Below, piece by piece: positions 35,500 to 43,606 of a stretch of 64,000 nucleotides of DNA. Under the pieces are notes generated by a model. The model searched no databases and had not been told where the DNA came from. It saw only the letters and a program-made list of their open reading frames with translations. The DNA lies in the NCBI GenBank assembly GCA_017307165.1, contig JAFKGK010000011.1, positions 34,669 through 98,668 of the forward strand. Direction: 5' to 3'. The translations under genes were made by a program, and so were the position numbers. Position 1 is the stretch's first letter; each line of letters begins with the position of its first letter. This DNA is from Candidatus Melainabacteria bacterium (GTDB lineage: Bacteria > Cyanobacteriota > Vampirovibrionia > Obscuribacterales > Obscuribacteraceae).

Positions 35500-35792
35500 T
35501 CAACCCACCCTAATTACCGTCGTGGAAGTGGCTTTCCCGGCTGCCGTCGTCCTGAGAGTTTCAAGGTCATAAATGATGTCACCCTGTTTAGCGCACGTCC
35601 CCGCGTGAATGTGGACTTTGTGTTGACCGGGATCCAACCCCCTGTACGTCCAGCACTACCCTTACGGTGCCGCCCGGCACTTCGGTCAGGGTCGCCGTCC
35701 CGCTCACTATGGTTCCGTTCTGAGCGGTCAGGGTTACGGTAGAAGTGCGGGAAGTCTGCTGCGCCGCAACCGTATTCAGGGCCGGATGGTAG
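35500..35792 (-). pseudogene. Truncated, frameshifted CHRD-like (superoxide-dismutase-like) protein
   Basis: Two minus-strand frames join as TLTAQNGTIVSGTATLTEVPGG, then (after a shift near 35632) DPGQHKVHIHAGTC and TAAGKATSTTVIRVG. The HxxHIHxGTC signature resembles CHRD/Cu-Zn superoxide-dismutase-like domains of exported proteins. The 5' side is cut by the IS1380-type left end at 35793. The 3' end stops just before the IS481 element. It is a fossil gene wedged between two elements. Confidence 0.55.
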
Positions 35793-37360
35793 TGTCACCT
35801 AAATTTCGCCCAAAACAACGGCAACATGTTCGACAGCCAGAAGCTTAGCTAAACCTGCCTTGACTAGTTTTGCATATGTGTCACTGCGATTGAGGATCAC
35901 CACCCGAACCTTCCCTTTGCTGTCACTGAGCACAACTCCACTGATGGTTAATAAATCCCGCCCCATTCGCTTTATGCCATCCTGACTTAACTAGGGTTGA
36001 CCATTACTTAACCAATCCCGTGCCCAAATTAATACATTTTGAGCCAACGTCCCCAGCTGTACCACCATGGCCTGGCCCCAAAAACTCTTTTTATTGCGGC
36101 TATTTAAGCCTAAACCTGTTTTATCTTCTTTGAACTCAGTTTCGATCCCTCCACCCCGCTGGTCATAAAAGTGGACGTAAGCCAGGGCGCTGGCCTTCTG
36201 GTTTGATGGCTCACTTCCGGTTTCACCGGCTAATTTCTGCACATCTTCGCCAGGTAAAGTTGAGATTATGACGGCCTCACCCCATTGCCCATTGGCTTTC
36301 TTAAAGCGCAACGCAATGCGTCTTACCGGTCTCACATAATCTCCACTTTCCAAAGTAACCCAGCCTACTTCCCGGTCACCATGCAGTGGGTCTCGGAACC
36401 ACTCCTTAACACTCTTGGTTAAATTACGGGTGCGTTGGGCCGAATAGTCTTTGCAATGCACCTGATAACCCCGTGCCAAAAGGCTATTTACATCGTTCAG
36501 ACTACCTCCTCCAGCATCGATACGCCAGATGGTGCGCTGACGCTGTTGTTCCTCTAAACCTAGAACCTGTGCGGTAGCAGCGACCAGATCTCCTAAAGAA
36601 TTATTAAGTTGAGCCTTGCCGGTATAGAGCCGATCAACTACAATTTCCTTATGAGTGGTAGCTAATACTCGGCCAATCTGGCGACCCCGCCGGTTACGCC
36701 TTTGATTAGCAAAGTAACCTTTAGTGGCAAGAGCGGCCTTTTTGCCATAAGGTGCTCCGGTCATATCCACATCAAGTAGTTGCCACTCTTTTTGATAATC
36801 GTGTTTGTAAACGTGAGAATAAGTGCGGAAAATGTCCTGGATGGCCTGGTGCATTTGCACTAGATTTATCTCGCTACAAGCATCTAAAGTGGTCTGTACT
36901 ACCGATTGTTCAGCCCCAACTACTCTAATAAAAGTTTGTTGGAGAGCAAAATCCGCCCGAACCAGTTTGTTAAGTTCAACCATTTTCTTGCGGCCAGCTA
37001 AGATATTGAGGAAGGCTGCATACAGTTTCTAATCAGGTCTATAATGGACGGTTTTCTGCTTAATTTTGACCTGGTTACGAATTGGCGCGAAAAGGTCAAG
37101 TTTAGCCAGTTTGATGCCTAAAGCGGCTAAAGCCGCCCGAGGAGTGAAAAGGTCGTTCTCGGTTTGGGCTAAAGATTGTGAAAGGTCAGGATTAGTCATA
37201 AAATTAGCCCTCCTGATTAGAAAGTAAAGTTGTAACTAATACCAAGAGGGTACTGCTTAGTTTTAAAATTTTGGTGAGTCTATTATTTATTGATAAGGTT
37301 TGGCAGTTTTATCCCTTTTTCGGGCAGGTTGTCACTTATTTGAGCCAAATTTAGGTGTCA
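35793..37360. mobile_element. IS1380-like insertion sequence
   Basis: About 1.57 kb bounded by matching ends: TGTCACCTAAATTTCGCCC at 35793 and, inward from 37360, TGACACCTAAATTTGGCTC. The flanking genes differ on the two sides (CHRD-like remnant, kinase), and no direct target repeat is apparent. This suggests rearrangement after insertion. The right end supplies the stop codon of the kinase frame. Confidence 0.75.
35991..37199 (-). pseudogene. IS1380-type DDE transposase with an in-frame amber codon
   Basis: The minus-strand frame starts at ATG 37199 (MTNPDLSQSLAQTENDLF). After 56 codons a TAG at 37029-37031 interrupts it. The same frame then continues KLYAAFLNILAGRKKMVELN and through the DDE core. 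Catalytic-site candidates are VDMTG, RIDAGGG and GGIETEFKED. The rest, to 35991, is intact. A single-base change in a sense codon would explain the stop. Read as one protein the length (about 402) is near the family norm. Confidence 0.82.
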
Positions 37361-38329
37361 GAACCGACCTGTGACTGGTCCACGTTTTTCTTCCATCCAG
37401 CGCGCCGACGAAGCCGAGTCGTTACTCACCTCCGGGCGGGGCTTTTCAGGGAGAGGCGGATTAGGCCCCAGCGAACTCGAAATTCCGCCCGAATTGTACG
37501 AAACCGGAGCCGAACGCGTTTTTGCAATCTGCTTGAAACCTTGCAGCATTTCGGCGGCGGTCTGGTAGCGGTTGTCCGGATTTTTTGCCAGCACCTTGTA
37601 CAGGAACGGCTCGTACTCCGATGGAACCTGCGGGTCCGGCAGCGGAATCGGGTCTTCCAGGTGCCGTTTGCCGATTTCAAAAGGGAGCCGCCCTTTGTAC
37701 AGCTTGCGTCCGGTCAGCAAAAAGAACAGAATCAGACCCATCGAGTAAATATCGGTGCGGTGGTCGGCTTGACCCAAAAACTGTTCGGGAGCCATATACG
37801 AAGGCGACCCCAGGATAATTCCTGCCTGGGTCATGTTCGTATTGTTGTCCATCGTCTTGGCGATACCGAAGTCGGCGATAAAGGCCCGGCCTTCCTCGTT
37901 CAGCAAGATGTTGGCTGGTTTCAGGTCGCGGTGTATCAGCCCGTGACTGTGGGCGTGCCCGATGCCGCCCGTGATATTCTGAAAAATCTCCGCAATTTCT
38001 TCTTTGGTGGGCGGATTGCGGCGGACCCGGCTCCGCAAATTTCCCCCGCTGGCGTAAGGCATCACCAACTACAGGTAGCCGCTCGACTCACCGTAGTCAA
38101 AGACCGGCAAAATACCGGGATGGTCGAGCCTCGCTACCGAATGAGCCTAGCGCTTGAAGCGGTCAATAAAATCGGCGTCATCCCCGTTGACCAGTTCGGA
38201 AGAAATAACTTTGACGGCTACTTCGCGGTCCAACGCCAACTGGTCGGCTAGCCACACTTCCGCGACCCCGCCCTTACCAATCATGCTTTTTAACTTGTAG
38301 CCCCCGAACTGGACAATTTCCAGAAACAT
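37358..38329 (-). pseudogene. Ser/Thr protein kinase with two in-frame amber codons, truncated by IS
   Basis: The minus-strand frame begins MFLEIVQFGGYKLKSMIGKG with a glycine loop and lysine (EVAVKVI). TAG codons interrupt at 38147-38149 (RFKR-AHSVARL, where kinases usually have Glu) and 38069-38071 (GYL-LVMPY, usually Tyr). All other Hanks motifs are present (HRDLKPANILL, DFGIAK, SYMAPEQ), with no frameshift. The C-terminus carries ARWMEEKRGPVTGRF and ends at a TGA formed by the right end of the IS1380-like element, so any transmembrane and extracellular part is lost. Neighbours are the WMxEKR-repeat protein (17 bases upstream), a TPR-like pseudogene and an E2-like protein. It looks newly inactivated. 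Confidence 0.85.
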
Positions 38330-38346
38330 AACCGTTTAGTCCCTGA

Positions 38347-40413
38347 CTATTTCTTGGTTGTCGGAGTTGGCCCCATCAATTTTAGCGCGTTGGTTACTTG
38401 CAAGAGCTTTTTTTTAGCGTCGTCTTTGTTATCAACGTCCACCGCCAGCGCCAGGCTGTAGAAATTGCGGGCCTGGTTTAGCGCGTCCACGTTGCCCGGA
38501 TTAAAGACCTTATCGCCAAGTTTCAAATACGAGTTGTAAAGAATGTCCCCCGTATTGCGATAATGCACACCGTCCACCTGCGTCGCCGAAGAGTCATACA
38601 GCGGCTTAATCGTGTTCACAGCCTGCTGATACTGCTCCGAGTTGAATTGCAATAGTCCGGTCGCAAATGTATCGGCCTGTTGAAGTTCGGCGGCTAACCC
38701 GGCAAAACTCGCGTCGAGTGCGTTAGCCTTGCGGAAATTCGTCAGGGCCAGATTAGCCGACTCCTGGCTGTTGCTCTTATCCGCGACAGCCTGTTCGCCC
38801 AGCTTTACATAAGCATTAACCAGCAACGGTTTGGCCTTGCTGAAGTTCGGGTCGCTCGGCGAAAGCAGTTCGAGCGTGCTAACTACGTCCTGCCAGTTTT
38901 GCTTATTGGTGGCGTCCTGGGCCAATGTCAGAAGTTTGGCCGAATCGTTGGCTGGGCTGGTTGTAACCGCCGCTGTGGTGGCCGCCTTTTCGGTCGTCAC
39001 CGGGGCGGTTGTTACCGCCGCTGTCGTTACGGCGGCAGTTGTCGCGCTGCTCGTCGTTACGGCGGCAGTCGTAATCGCTGCGGTCGCGGTTGCTGCCGGG
39101 ACCGGCGGAGTTTTAGGCTGAAGCAGCAAAATCACCACTACTACAATCGCGATTACCACCAGCGCCCCGACTCCACCCAGAATAAAGTAGAGATTACGGT
39201 TTCCGCCTGAACTCGGAGCCTTAAAATTCTTTTCCTGGTGCCAGGCCGCTTCAACGGCACTCGACTGGGCAGCAAAAGGGACTGGTCCCCCTTGCTTCTC
39301 GCGCATCCACTGGTTCGGGTCGGCGGCTGGACCTACCTGCCCGGACGGGCGATACTGGTTCGCCTGCCCGTTCTGGCCTGGGACTGGCTCGCCCCTTTTC
39401 TCGGCCATCCATTGAGCTCCACTCGGCTGCCCGCTCTGCTGTCTGTATTGCTGCCCGCCTGTGAACTGCTGCCCGTTCTGGCCGGGGGTTGGACCACCCC
39501 GTTTCTCGGCCATCCATTGTTCTTGCCCGTTCGGTTGCCCACCTTGTCTGCCTGGTTGACCGCCGTTAGGGTTTTGTTGGCCTGGGACTGGTCCCCGTTT
39601 TTCAGCCATCCACTGCTTTTGCCCGTTCGGTTGACCTTGCTGACCGTACTGGTTGCCGCCGTGCCCCGCCCCCTGGCCTGGGACTTGTCCCCGGTTCTCA
39701 TCCGTCCAATCGAATAGCTCGGTTTTTATTTCGACCGGCTGGTCGTATTGCTGGTTATTCGGCTGGCCGCCCGTATACTGCTGCCCCTGTTGGCCTGGGA
39801 CTTGCCTGCGCTTTTCCGCCATCCAATCAAATAGCTCGGTTTTTATTTCGACCGGCTGGTTATTCGGCTGGCCGCCCGTGTTTTGCTGTCCGTAATAGTT
39901 CTGTTGACCGCCGGTGTTCTGCTGGCCTGGGACTGGTCCCCGTTTTTCGGCCATCCACTGGTCTTGATTACCAGAGTTATTTTGAGGTTGGCCGTACTGC
40001 TGCCCGCCCTGTTGGCCTGAACCGCGGTTCTCATCCGTCCAATCGAATAGCTCGGTTTTTATTTCGACCGGCTGGTCGAATAGCTCGGTTTTTATTTCGA
40101 TTGGCTGGTCGTATTGCTGGTTGTTCGGCTGGCCGCCCGTATACTGCTGCCCCTGTTGGCCTGGGACTTGCCCGCGGTTCTCATCCATCCAATCAAATAG
40201 CTCGGTTTTTATTTCGACCGGTTGGTCGTATTGCTGGTTGTTCGGCTGGCCGCCCGTGTATTGTTGACCGCCGGTGTTCTGTTGGCCTGGGACTTGCCTG
40301 CGCTTTTCCGCCATCCAAAAAGCGTCGATAACAGTTTGATCCCCTTGGTCTGAGGTCGGCGGTTGATATTCTTTTTCCCTTTTCCACCTGTCCTCAGGTC
40401 TTTCGTTACTCAT
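38347..40413 (-). CDS. WMxEKR-repeat membrane protein with TPR-like extracellular domain
   Basis: A 688-residue protein I do not recognise as a known family. The cytoplasmic N-terminal 360 or so residues are Gln/Gly/Pro/Asn-rich and repeat WMAEKRGPVPGQQ-type units about ten times, interleaved with QPVEIKTELFDW segments. One transmembrane helix follows (LYFILGGVGALVVIAIVVVVIL, about 405-430). An Ala/Thr linker (about 440-490) then leads to a C-terminal, helix-rich region with TPR-like spacing (DVVSTLELLSPSDPNFSKAK, then LTNFRKANALDASF). The same WMxEKR motif ends the adjacent kinase, suggesting a shared docking or phosphorylation motif. The reading frame is intact although its neighbours are decaying. 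The GAGG before the ATG is a plausible ribosome binding site. Confidence 0.7.
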   Translation of the reverse strand: MSNERPEDRWKREKEYQPPTSDQGDQTVIDAFWMAEKRRQVPGQQNTGGQQYTGGQPNNQQYDQPVEIKTELFDWMDENRGQVPGQQGQQYTGGQPNNQQYDQPIEIKTELFDQPVEIKTELFDWTDENRGSGQQGGQQYGQPQNNSGNQDQWMAEKRGPVPGQQNTGGQQNYYGQQNTGGQPNNQPVEIKTELFDWMAEKRRQVPGQQGQQYTGGQPNNQQYDQPVEIKTELFDWTDENRGQVPGQGAGHGGNQYGQQGQPNGQKQWMAEKRGPVPGQQNPNGGQPGRQGGQPNGQEQWMAEKRGGPTPGQNGQQFTGGQQYRQQSGQPSGAQWMAEKRGEPVPGQNGQANQYRPSGQVGPAADPNQWMREKQGGPVPFAAQSSAVEAAWHQEKNFKAPSSGGNRNLYFILGGVGALVVIAIVVVVILLLQPKTPPVPAATATAAITTAAVTTSSATTAAVTTAAVTTAPVTTEKAATTAAVTTSPANDSAKLLTLAQDATNKQNWQDVVSTLELLSPSDPNFSKAKPLLVNAYVKLGEQAVADKSNSQESANLALTNFRKANALDASFAGLAAELQQADTFATGLLQFNSEQYQQAVNTIKPLYDSSATQVDGVHYRNTGDILYNSYLKLGDKVFNPGNVDALNQARNFYSLALAVDVDNKDDAKKKLLQVTNALKLMGPTPTTKK

Positions 40414-40467
40414 TCTTACCTCTGTTTGGAGATGTCCGCTTCACCTATTGGCAAAGCTCCGAAATAA

Positions 40468-41425
40468 TTAAGGGGCCGGAACCGTCGGGACTGGTTTTCC
40501 AGCCTGCCGAAGTTGGCTTTTTATACTGGTAGCGCGGGCGTGGGCGTACCGCGTATCGGCAACATTCTTCAACTGGGCCGCCCTGGCATAACTCTGGTAC
40601 GCTTCCGGCAACAAATTTTCCGCGAATTATCCGTCCCTGATTTTGGTCAGCGCATCGTAGTACAGGGTCGAAGCTTCCCTGAAATTCTGGTCCTTGTTAT
40701 AAATTTGGCTGAACAGCGGCACCACTGCGTCATAGTTCTTCTGGTTGTAATCCTGGTACGCCAGAATATATAGGTTTCCCAGTTCAATCCGGCTCTGCAC
40801 CGCCGATTCTTCCTGCTGGTTGCGGTCCTTCGCGTCCAATGTTTTAGCCGTGTCCAACTCCTTCTGGTAAGCCTCGATACTCAGTTGGAAGTCGGCAATC
40901 TTCGCGGCTTTGTTTAGCTGATCGCCTCGGTCCAGATAAGCCCTGAAAAGCAGCGCCGGGACATCCGGGTGTTTATTGTTCCCCGTCTGCGTCTGCAAAG
41001 TCCGCAACTGTTCAAGGGTCGCCGCCGCTTCCTTGAACTGGCTTTCTTCAGTTCAGTCTGAGCCTGGTTGTACAGGCTGTCCACGCCCGTCCCGCCATTC
41101 CCGGCAGGAGTGGTCGCGCCAGGTGTCGTGCTACTTATAGTCGTGCTGATGCCAGCACTGGTGCTTGCCATAGGTGTCAGGTTATTAAACGGAAAAAGGA
41201 CACTTATTGGCGTGGTATTCGCCGGAGGTGGGGCCGATTTGTTCACCAGCAGCACCCAGTTTGTCGAATATCCGGTCAGACGACTCGTCTTGTCCTCTTG
41301 CAGCAAAAACACCAGTGCCACTCTCGACGCAATCAGACTGACAAACCGCACATCCAGACCCAAAGCCGGTTGCGAGATCGTCTTGCCGTAATCAAGCGTA
41401 ACATTGTCCGGCGGTAAGCAGATAC
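40468..41425 (-). pseudogene. TPR-like accessory protein gene with two frameshifts and a nonsense codon
   Basis: Three minus-strand pieces align end to end. The first starts near ATG 41425 (MYLL, then in another frame PPDNVTLDYGKTISQ), apparently after a one-base insertion. The second runs LDVRFVSLIASRVALVFLLQED and an Ala/Thr/Pro linker to QAQTELKKAS. A one-base deletion near 41040 shifts to FKEAAATLEQLRTLQTQT and a TPR-like helix-rich domain (YDAVVPLFSQIYNKDQ). A TAA near 40627 then interrupts DALTKIRDG-FAENLLPEAYQSYARAA, which ends VPTVPAP. The gene lies 15 bases after the E2-like gene and before the WMxEKR protein. It is inactive. Confidence 0.7.
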
Positions 41426-41440
41426 ATTTTATTTACTGCC

Positions 41441-41863
41441 TTATATTTGCATGTGGTCCAGCTCCTGGCCGGGCCACACTCTTTTACCACTTTCCAACCA
41501 TGCCTCATACGGGAAGAACCAGGCGGCAGTGACGACTACCGTGGCGGCGGTAGTATCGTTGGAGAAAGTCCGGTCCCCCGGATAATAAAGACACAACTTA
41601 CCGTTCGGGTAGTGGTGCTTAAGCTGATCAGTCAGGTCCGTCGAGTTCACCCCTGGCGTCACCGGAAAGACCGACGGGGCCATATTCGGAAAATGCTCCG
41701 GGTACTCCACCAGGATTTCGTATTTATTCCCTCGGTTGGATTCGGGTGTGCCCAGCCAGCAAAAAGCATCTTCTCTTTTCAAAAGCTGGAATTGAGGAAA
41801 TTTGAGCGCCATCGCTTTCCGCTCAATCAATAAACGCTGCGGATCGTATTCGTACCAGGCCAT
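41441..41863 (-). CDS. Prokaryotic E2 / ubiquitin-conjugating-enzyme-like protein
   Basis: A 140-residue protein. The middle resembles the E2/UBC fold: YEILVEYPEHFPNMAPSVFP recalls the E2 strand-Pro-Pro-x-V/F element, and HHYPNGKLCLYYPGDRTFS recalls the HPN..G.ICL active-site region, with Cys91 as the candidate catalytic cysteine. The last part is helical (YEAWLESGKRVWPGQ), as in prokaryotic E2 families. It is intact, unlike most neighbours, and comes second in the decaying operon, after a small frameshifted gene. No E1 (ThiF-like), JAB peptidase or obvious conjugatable ubiquitin was found nearby. The T7SS Ubl-FHA fusion is the nearest Ubl. It could be a structural or signalling E2-fold protein. 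Confidence 0.6.
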   Translation of the reverse strand: MAWYEYDPQRLLIERKAMALKFPQFQLLKREDAFCWLGTPESNRGNKYEILVEYPEHFPNMAPSVFPVTPGVNSTDLTDQLKHHYPNGKLCLYYPGDRTFSNDTTAATVVVTAAWFFPYEAWLESGKRVWPGQELDHMQI

Positions 41864-42001
41864 AACTTGGGACCTATTCTCGGTGGATTAAAACTTGAAA
41901 CCTTAGACAAATTTACAGGTTGGTTTGCTTCTTGACTAACTTTGGGCCAGACGCACACCCGTACTGACCCCAGGCGGTTGAGCTCCACCGTCATTTCGAG
42001 A

Positions 42002-42190
42002 CTAAAACCAGCGGCTGGGTTTAACTTTCATGTACCCCGTTTTGTTGCTTTCTCCTTCTCCGTACAGGGTTTCTTCTTCAGGGGTGGTCAACCGCCCTTG
42101 AGAGTCGACAAAAACCGGCTGGGCTGTCTGGAGTTGCTTCTTTAAATCTTCGAGGCTTTTCCTGGCATTTTTGGCTGCTTCGTTACTCAT
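42002..42190 (-). pseudogene. Small protein gene, probably frameshifted
   Basis: A 62-codon minus-strand frame (MSNEAAKNARKSLEDLKKQL, then GRLTTPEEETLYGEGES and TGYMKVKP) ends in TAG at 42002. Just before it, a one-base shift would continue as AAGFSLEMTVELNRLGS and VRVCVWPKV, a strand-rich stretch, open to 41827 and overlapping the E2-like start. The N-terminal half is helical and charged, with no known domain. It heads the decaying operon. A small partner of the E2-like protein is possible; there is no C-terminal Gly-Gly. Confidence 0.4.
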
Positions 42191-42746
42191 CTGATTTGCA
42201 CTTCTTCCTTCCTATCTACGGTATTGGGAGGCGGTTCAAGGTTATTTCATTTGAGCCTGCCAAATACCGTACATAAGTGAATGCATTTCTTATGGACTAT
42301 TATCTAGTGTGGACCGAAAAAAAACATTGACCTTTGTCACACTTTTGTCTTTTTATCGCTAAATTTGGGCTGCCGGCTTCCGGCGATGATACCGGAGAAC
42401 CCATTTTCATTAATTAGAGGCAAACTTATAAGGTTAATAATAAAGTTTATTCCCCTTTTTGGCAAGCCTTTCCCATTATTATATACTTTCCATAAGTGTA
42501 GTTCATCAGCCGCCACGTTAAACTTATATTAGACAAATTTTCTTGCCACTTCAAAAAGTTAATCCCCGGCCCGCATACCTTCAACCCTATCATAGAGGTC
42601 CAAACAGGTCTTTACATCAAAGTTTTTATTGATTTAAGACCCCCTTCAAATTTTATTCCACACCCTAATTTTACAAAACTGGGAGGTTGATAGAGGTACC
42701 ACGCCTACCCCCTTTTGCCCATTTAAATTCTACGACTAATAGCTTT
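42191..42746. other. AT-rich non-coding stretch
   Basis: About 555 bases between the E2-containing operon and a transposase fragment. It presumably includes the promoter of the minus-strand operon, but no confident -35/-10 pair was assigned. A CCGGCTTCCGGCGATGATAC stretch with short internal repeats (about 42373-42398) is the only visible structure. Confidence 0.3.
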
Positions 42747-43031
42747 CTAAAAAAATCCAGTTGGGACTTTCGCTCCTGTTTTGTCACACCCTTGTGTTGC
42801 GACCGCCGTGGAGGGATCTGGCCCCTTTAGGGGTTCCCGTAGGTGCGCAGCCCAGGTTAAGTCGGCCACAATTCGAGTGTAGTGGCTATGGACCTTAGTG
42901 GAAATGACCTGACATTTTGGACAAATTGCCGAATGGAGTGTTGAAGGAAGAAACAGCAACAATCGCTTGTCTCCGGCATAAGATTTTTCGAGAAGTAAGC
43001 CCGGAACATCTGGCAAGAAAAGTTCAAGCAA
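42747..43031 (-). pseudogene. ISL3-family transposase N-terminal remnant
   Basis: A 94-codon frame starts MLELFLPDVPGLLLEKS and contains the ISL3 zinc-finger-like pattern CPKCQVISTKVHSHYTRIVA and DLTWA. After DLTWAAHL the sequence becomes unrelated. ISL3 transposases normally exceed 400 residues, so this is an N-terminal stub. GAGGAG precedes a TTG start. Confidence 0.7.
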
Positions 43032-43606
43032 TTAAGAAATTCTCCTCTGGTAAAAGGTAAAACGTGGTTTGTCTACCTTTTATTTACGAAAGGGTTTTTT
43101 AAAGTTTTCACTAAAAGCATGGAAGAACCCGAAATTTCACCAATTTTTCAGCTACCCCATCTAGTCAAAAGGGAGTGCTGAGTACCGCACCCGGTCCACC
43201 ATCAGGAATTATAGGGGGCTTGCCATGGTTAGAATGATTTTATGGGAAAATGATAACGAGGTGAAGTATAGTTAAATATCACTCCAGCAGAACGAAAAAG
43301 GACCACCTTAAAAGATGGTCCTTTCAGTTTTCCCAACTATTTTATTCGATTGGGAAAGGGTAGCGCGGAAGTGACGGGCGAAGGTCGCGTGAAATTAGAA
43401 AAGAAATCAGCTACTCTATTTGTTATTTCCGCCTCCGGATTTAAAAATTGAGCGTAAATAGTGCAAGGCGGAAACAACAAAACCGATAGCGGCTCAGACA
43501 GTCAGGCTTCCAGAGCCTCGTCTGTTTACACCTCCGATTATATACTCTCTGGTCAGGTAATTTCGTAAGATCAGGCGTTAGCAGTGGCCTTCATTTACAA
43601 CAATTT
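43032..43606. other. Intergenic region downstream of the T7SS operon
   Basis: About 575 bases between the ISL3 remnant and the FHA receptor gene. It contains the terminator at 43292-43324. No other gene was recognised. Confidence 0.35.
43292..43324 (-). terminator. Rho-independent terminator of the T7SS operon
   Basis: On the minus strand, AAAGGACCA pairs with TGGTCCTTT around a ten-base loop and is followed by TTTTTCG. It lies about 280 bases past the last T7SS gene on that strand, and could also act weakly on the plus strand. Confidence 0.7.

Noticed and set aside
37029..38149. TAG recoding (suppressed amber codons) as an explanation for in-frame stops
   Set aside because: Intact genes in the window use TAG as their normal stop, and other stops here are TGA and TAA with frameshifts, so simple decay or sequencing error is more likely.
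37355..38251. 298-codon plus-strand open frame opposite the kinase
   Set aside because: The other strand reads kinase motifs (HRDLKP, DFG, APE) despite two stop codons. The plus frame is Arg-rich antisense of GC-rich coding.
38887..39120. Plus-strand frame rich in Val/Ala opposite the WMxEKR gene linker
   Set aside because: It is the antisense of the Ala/Thr-rich linker of the minus-strand gene. The periodic codons keep many frames open.
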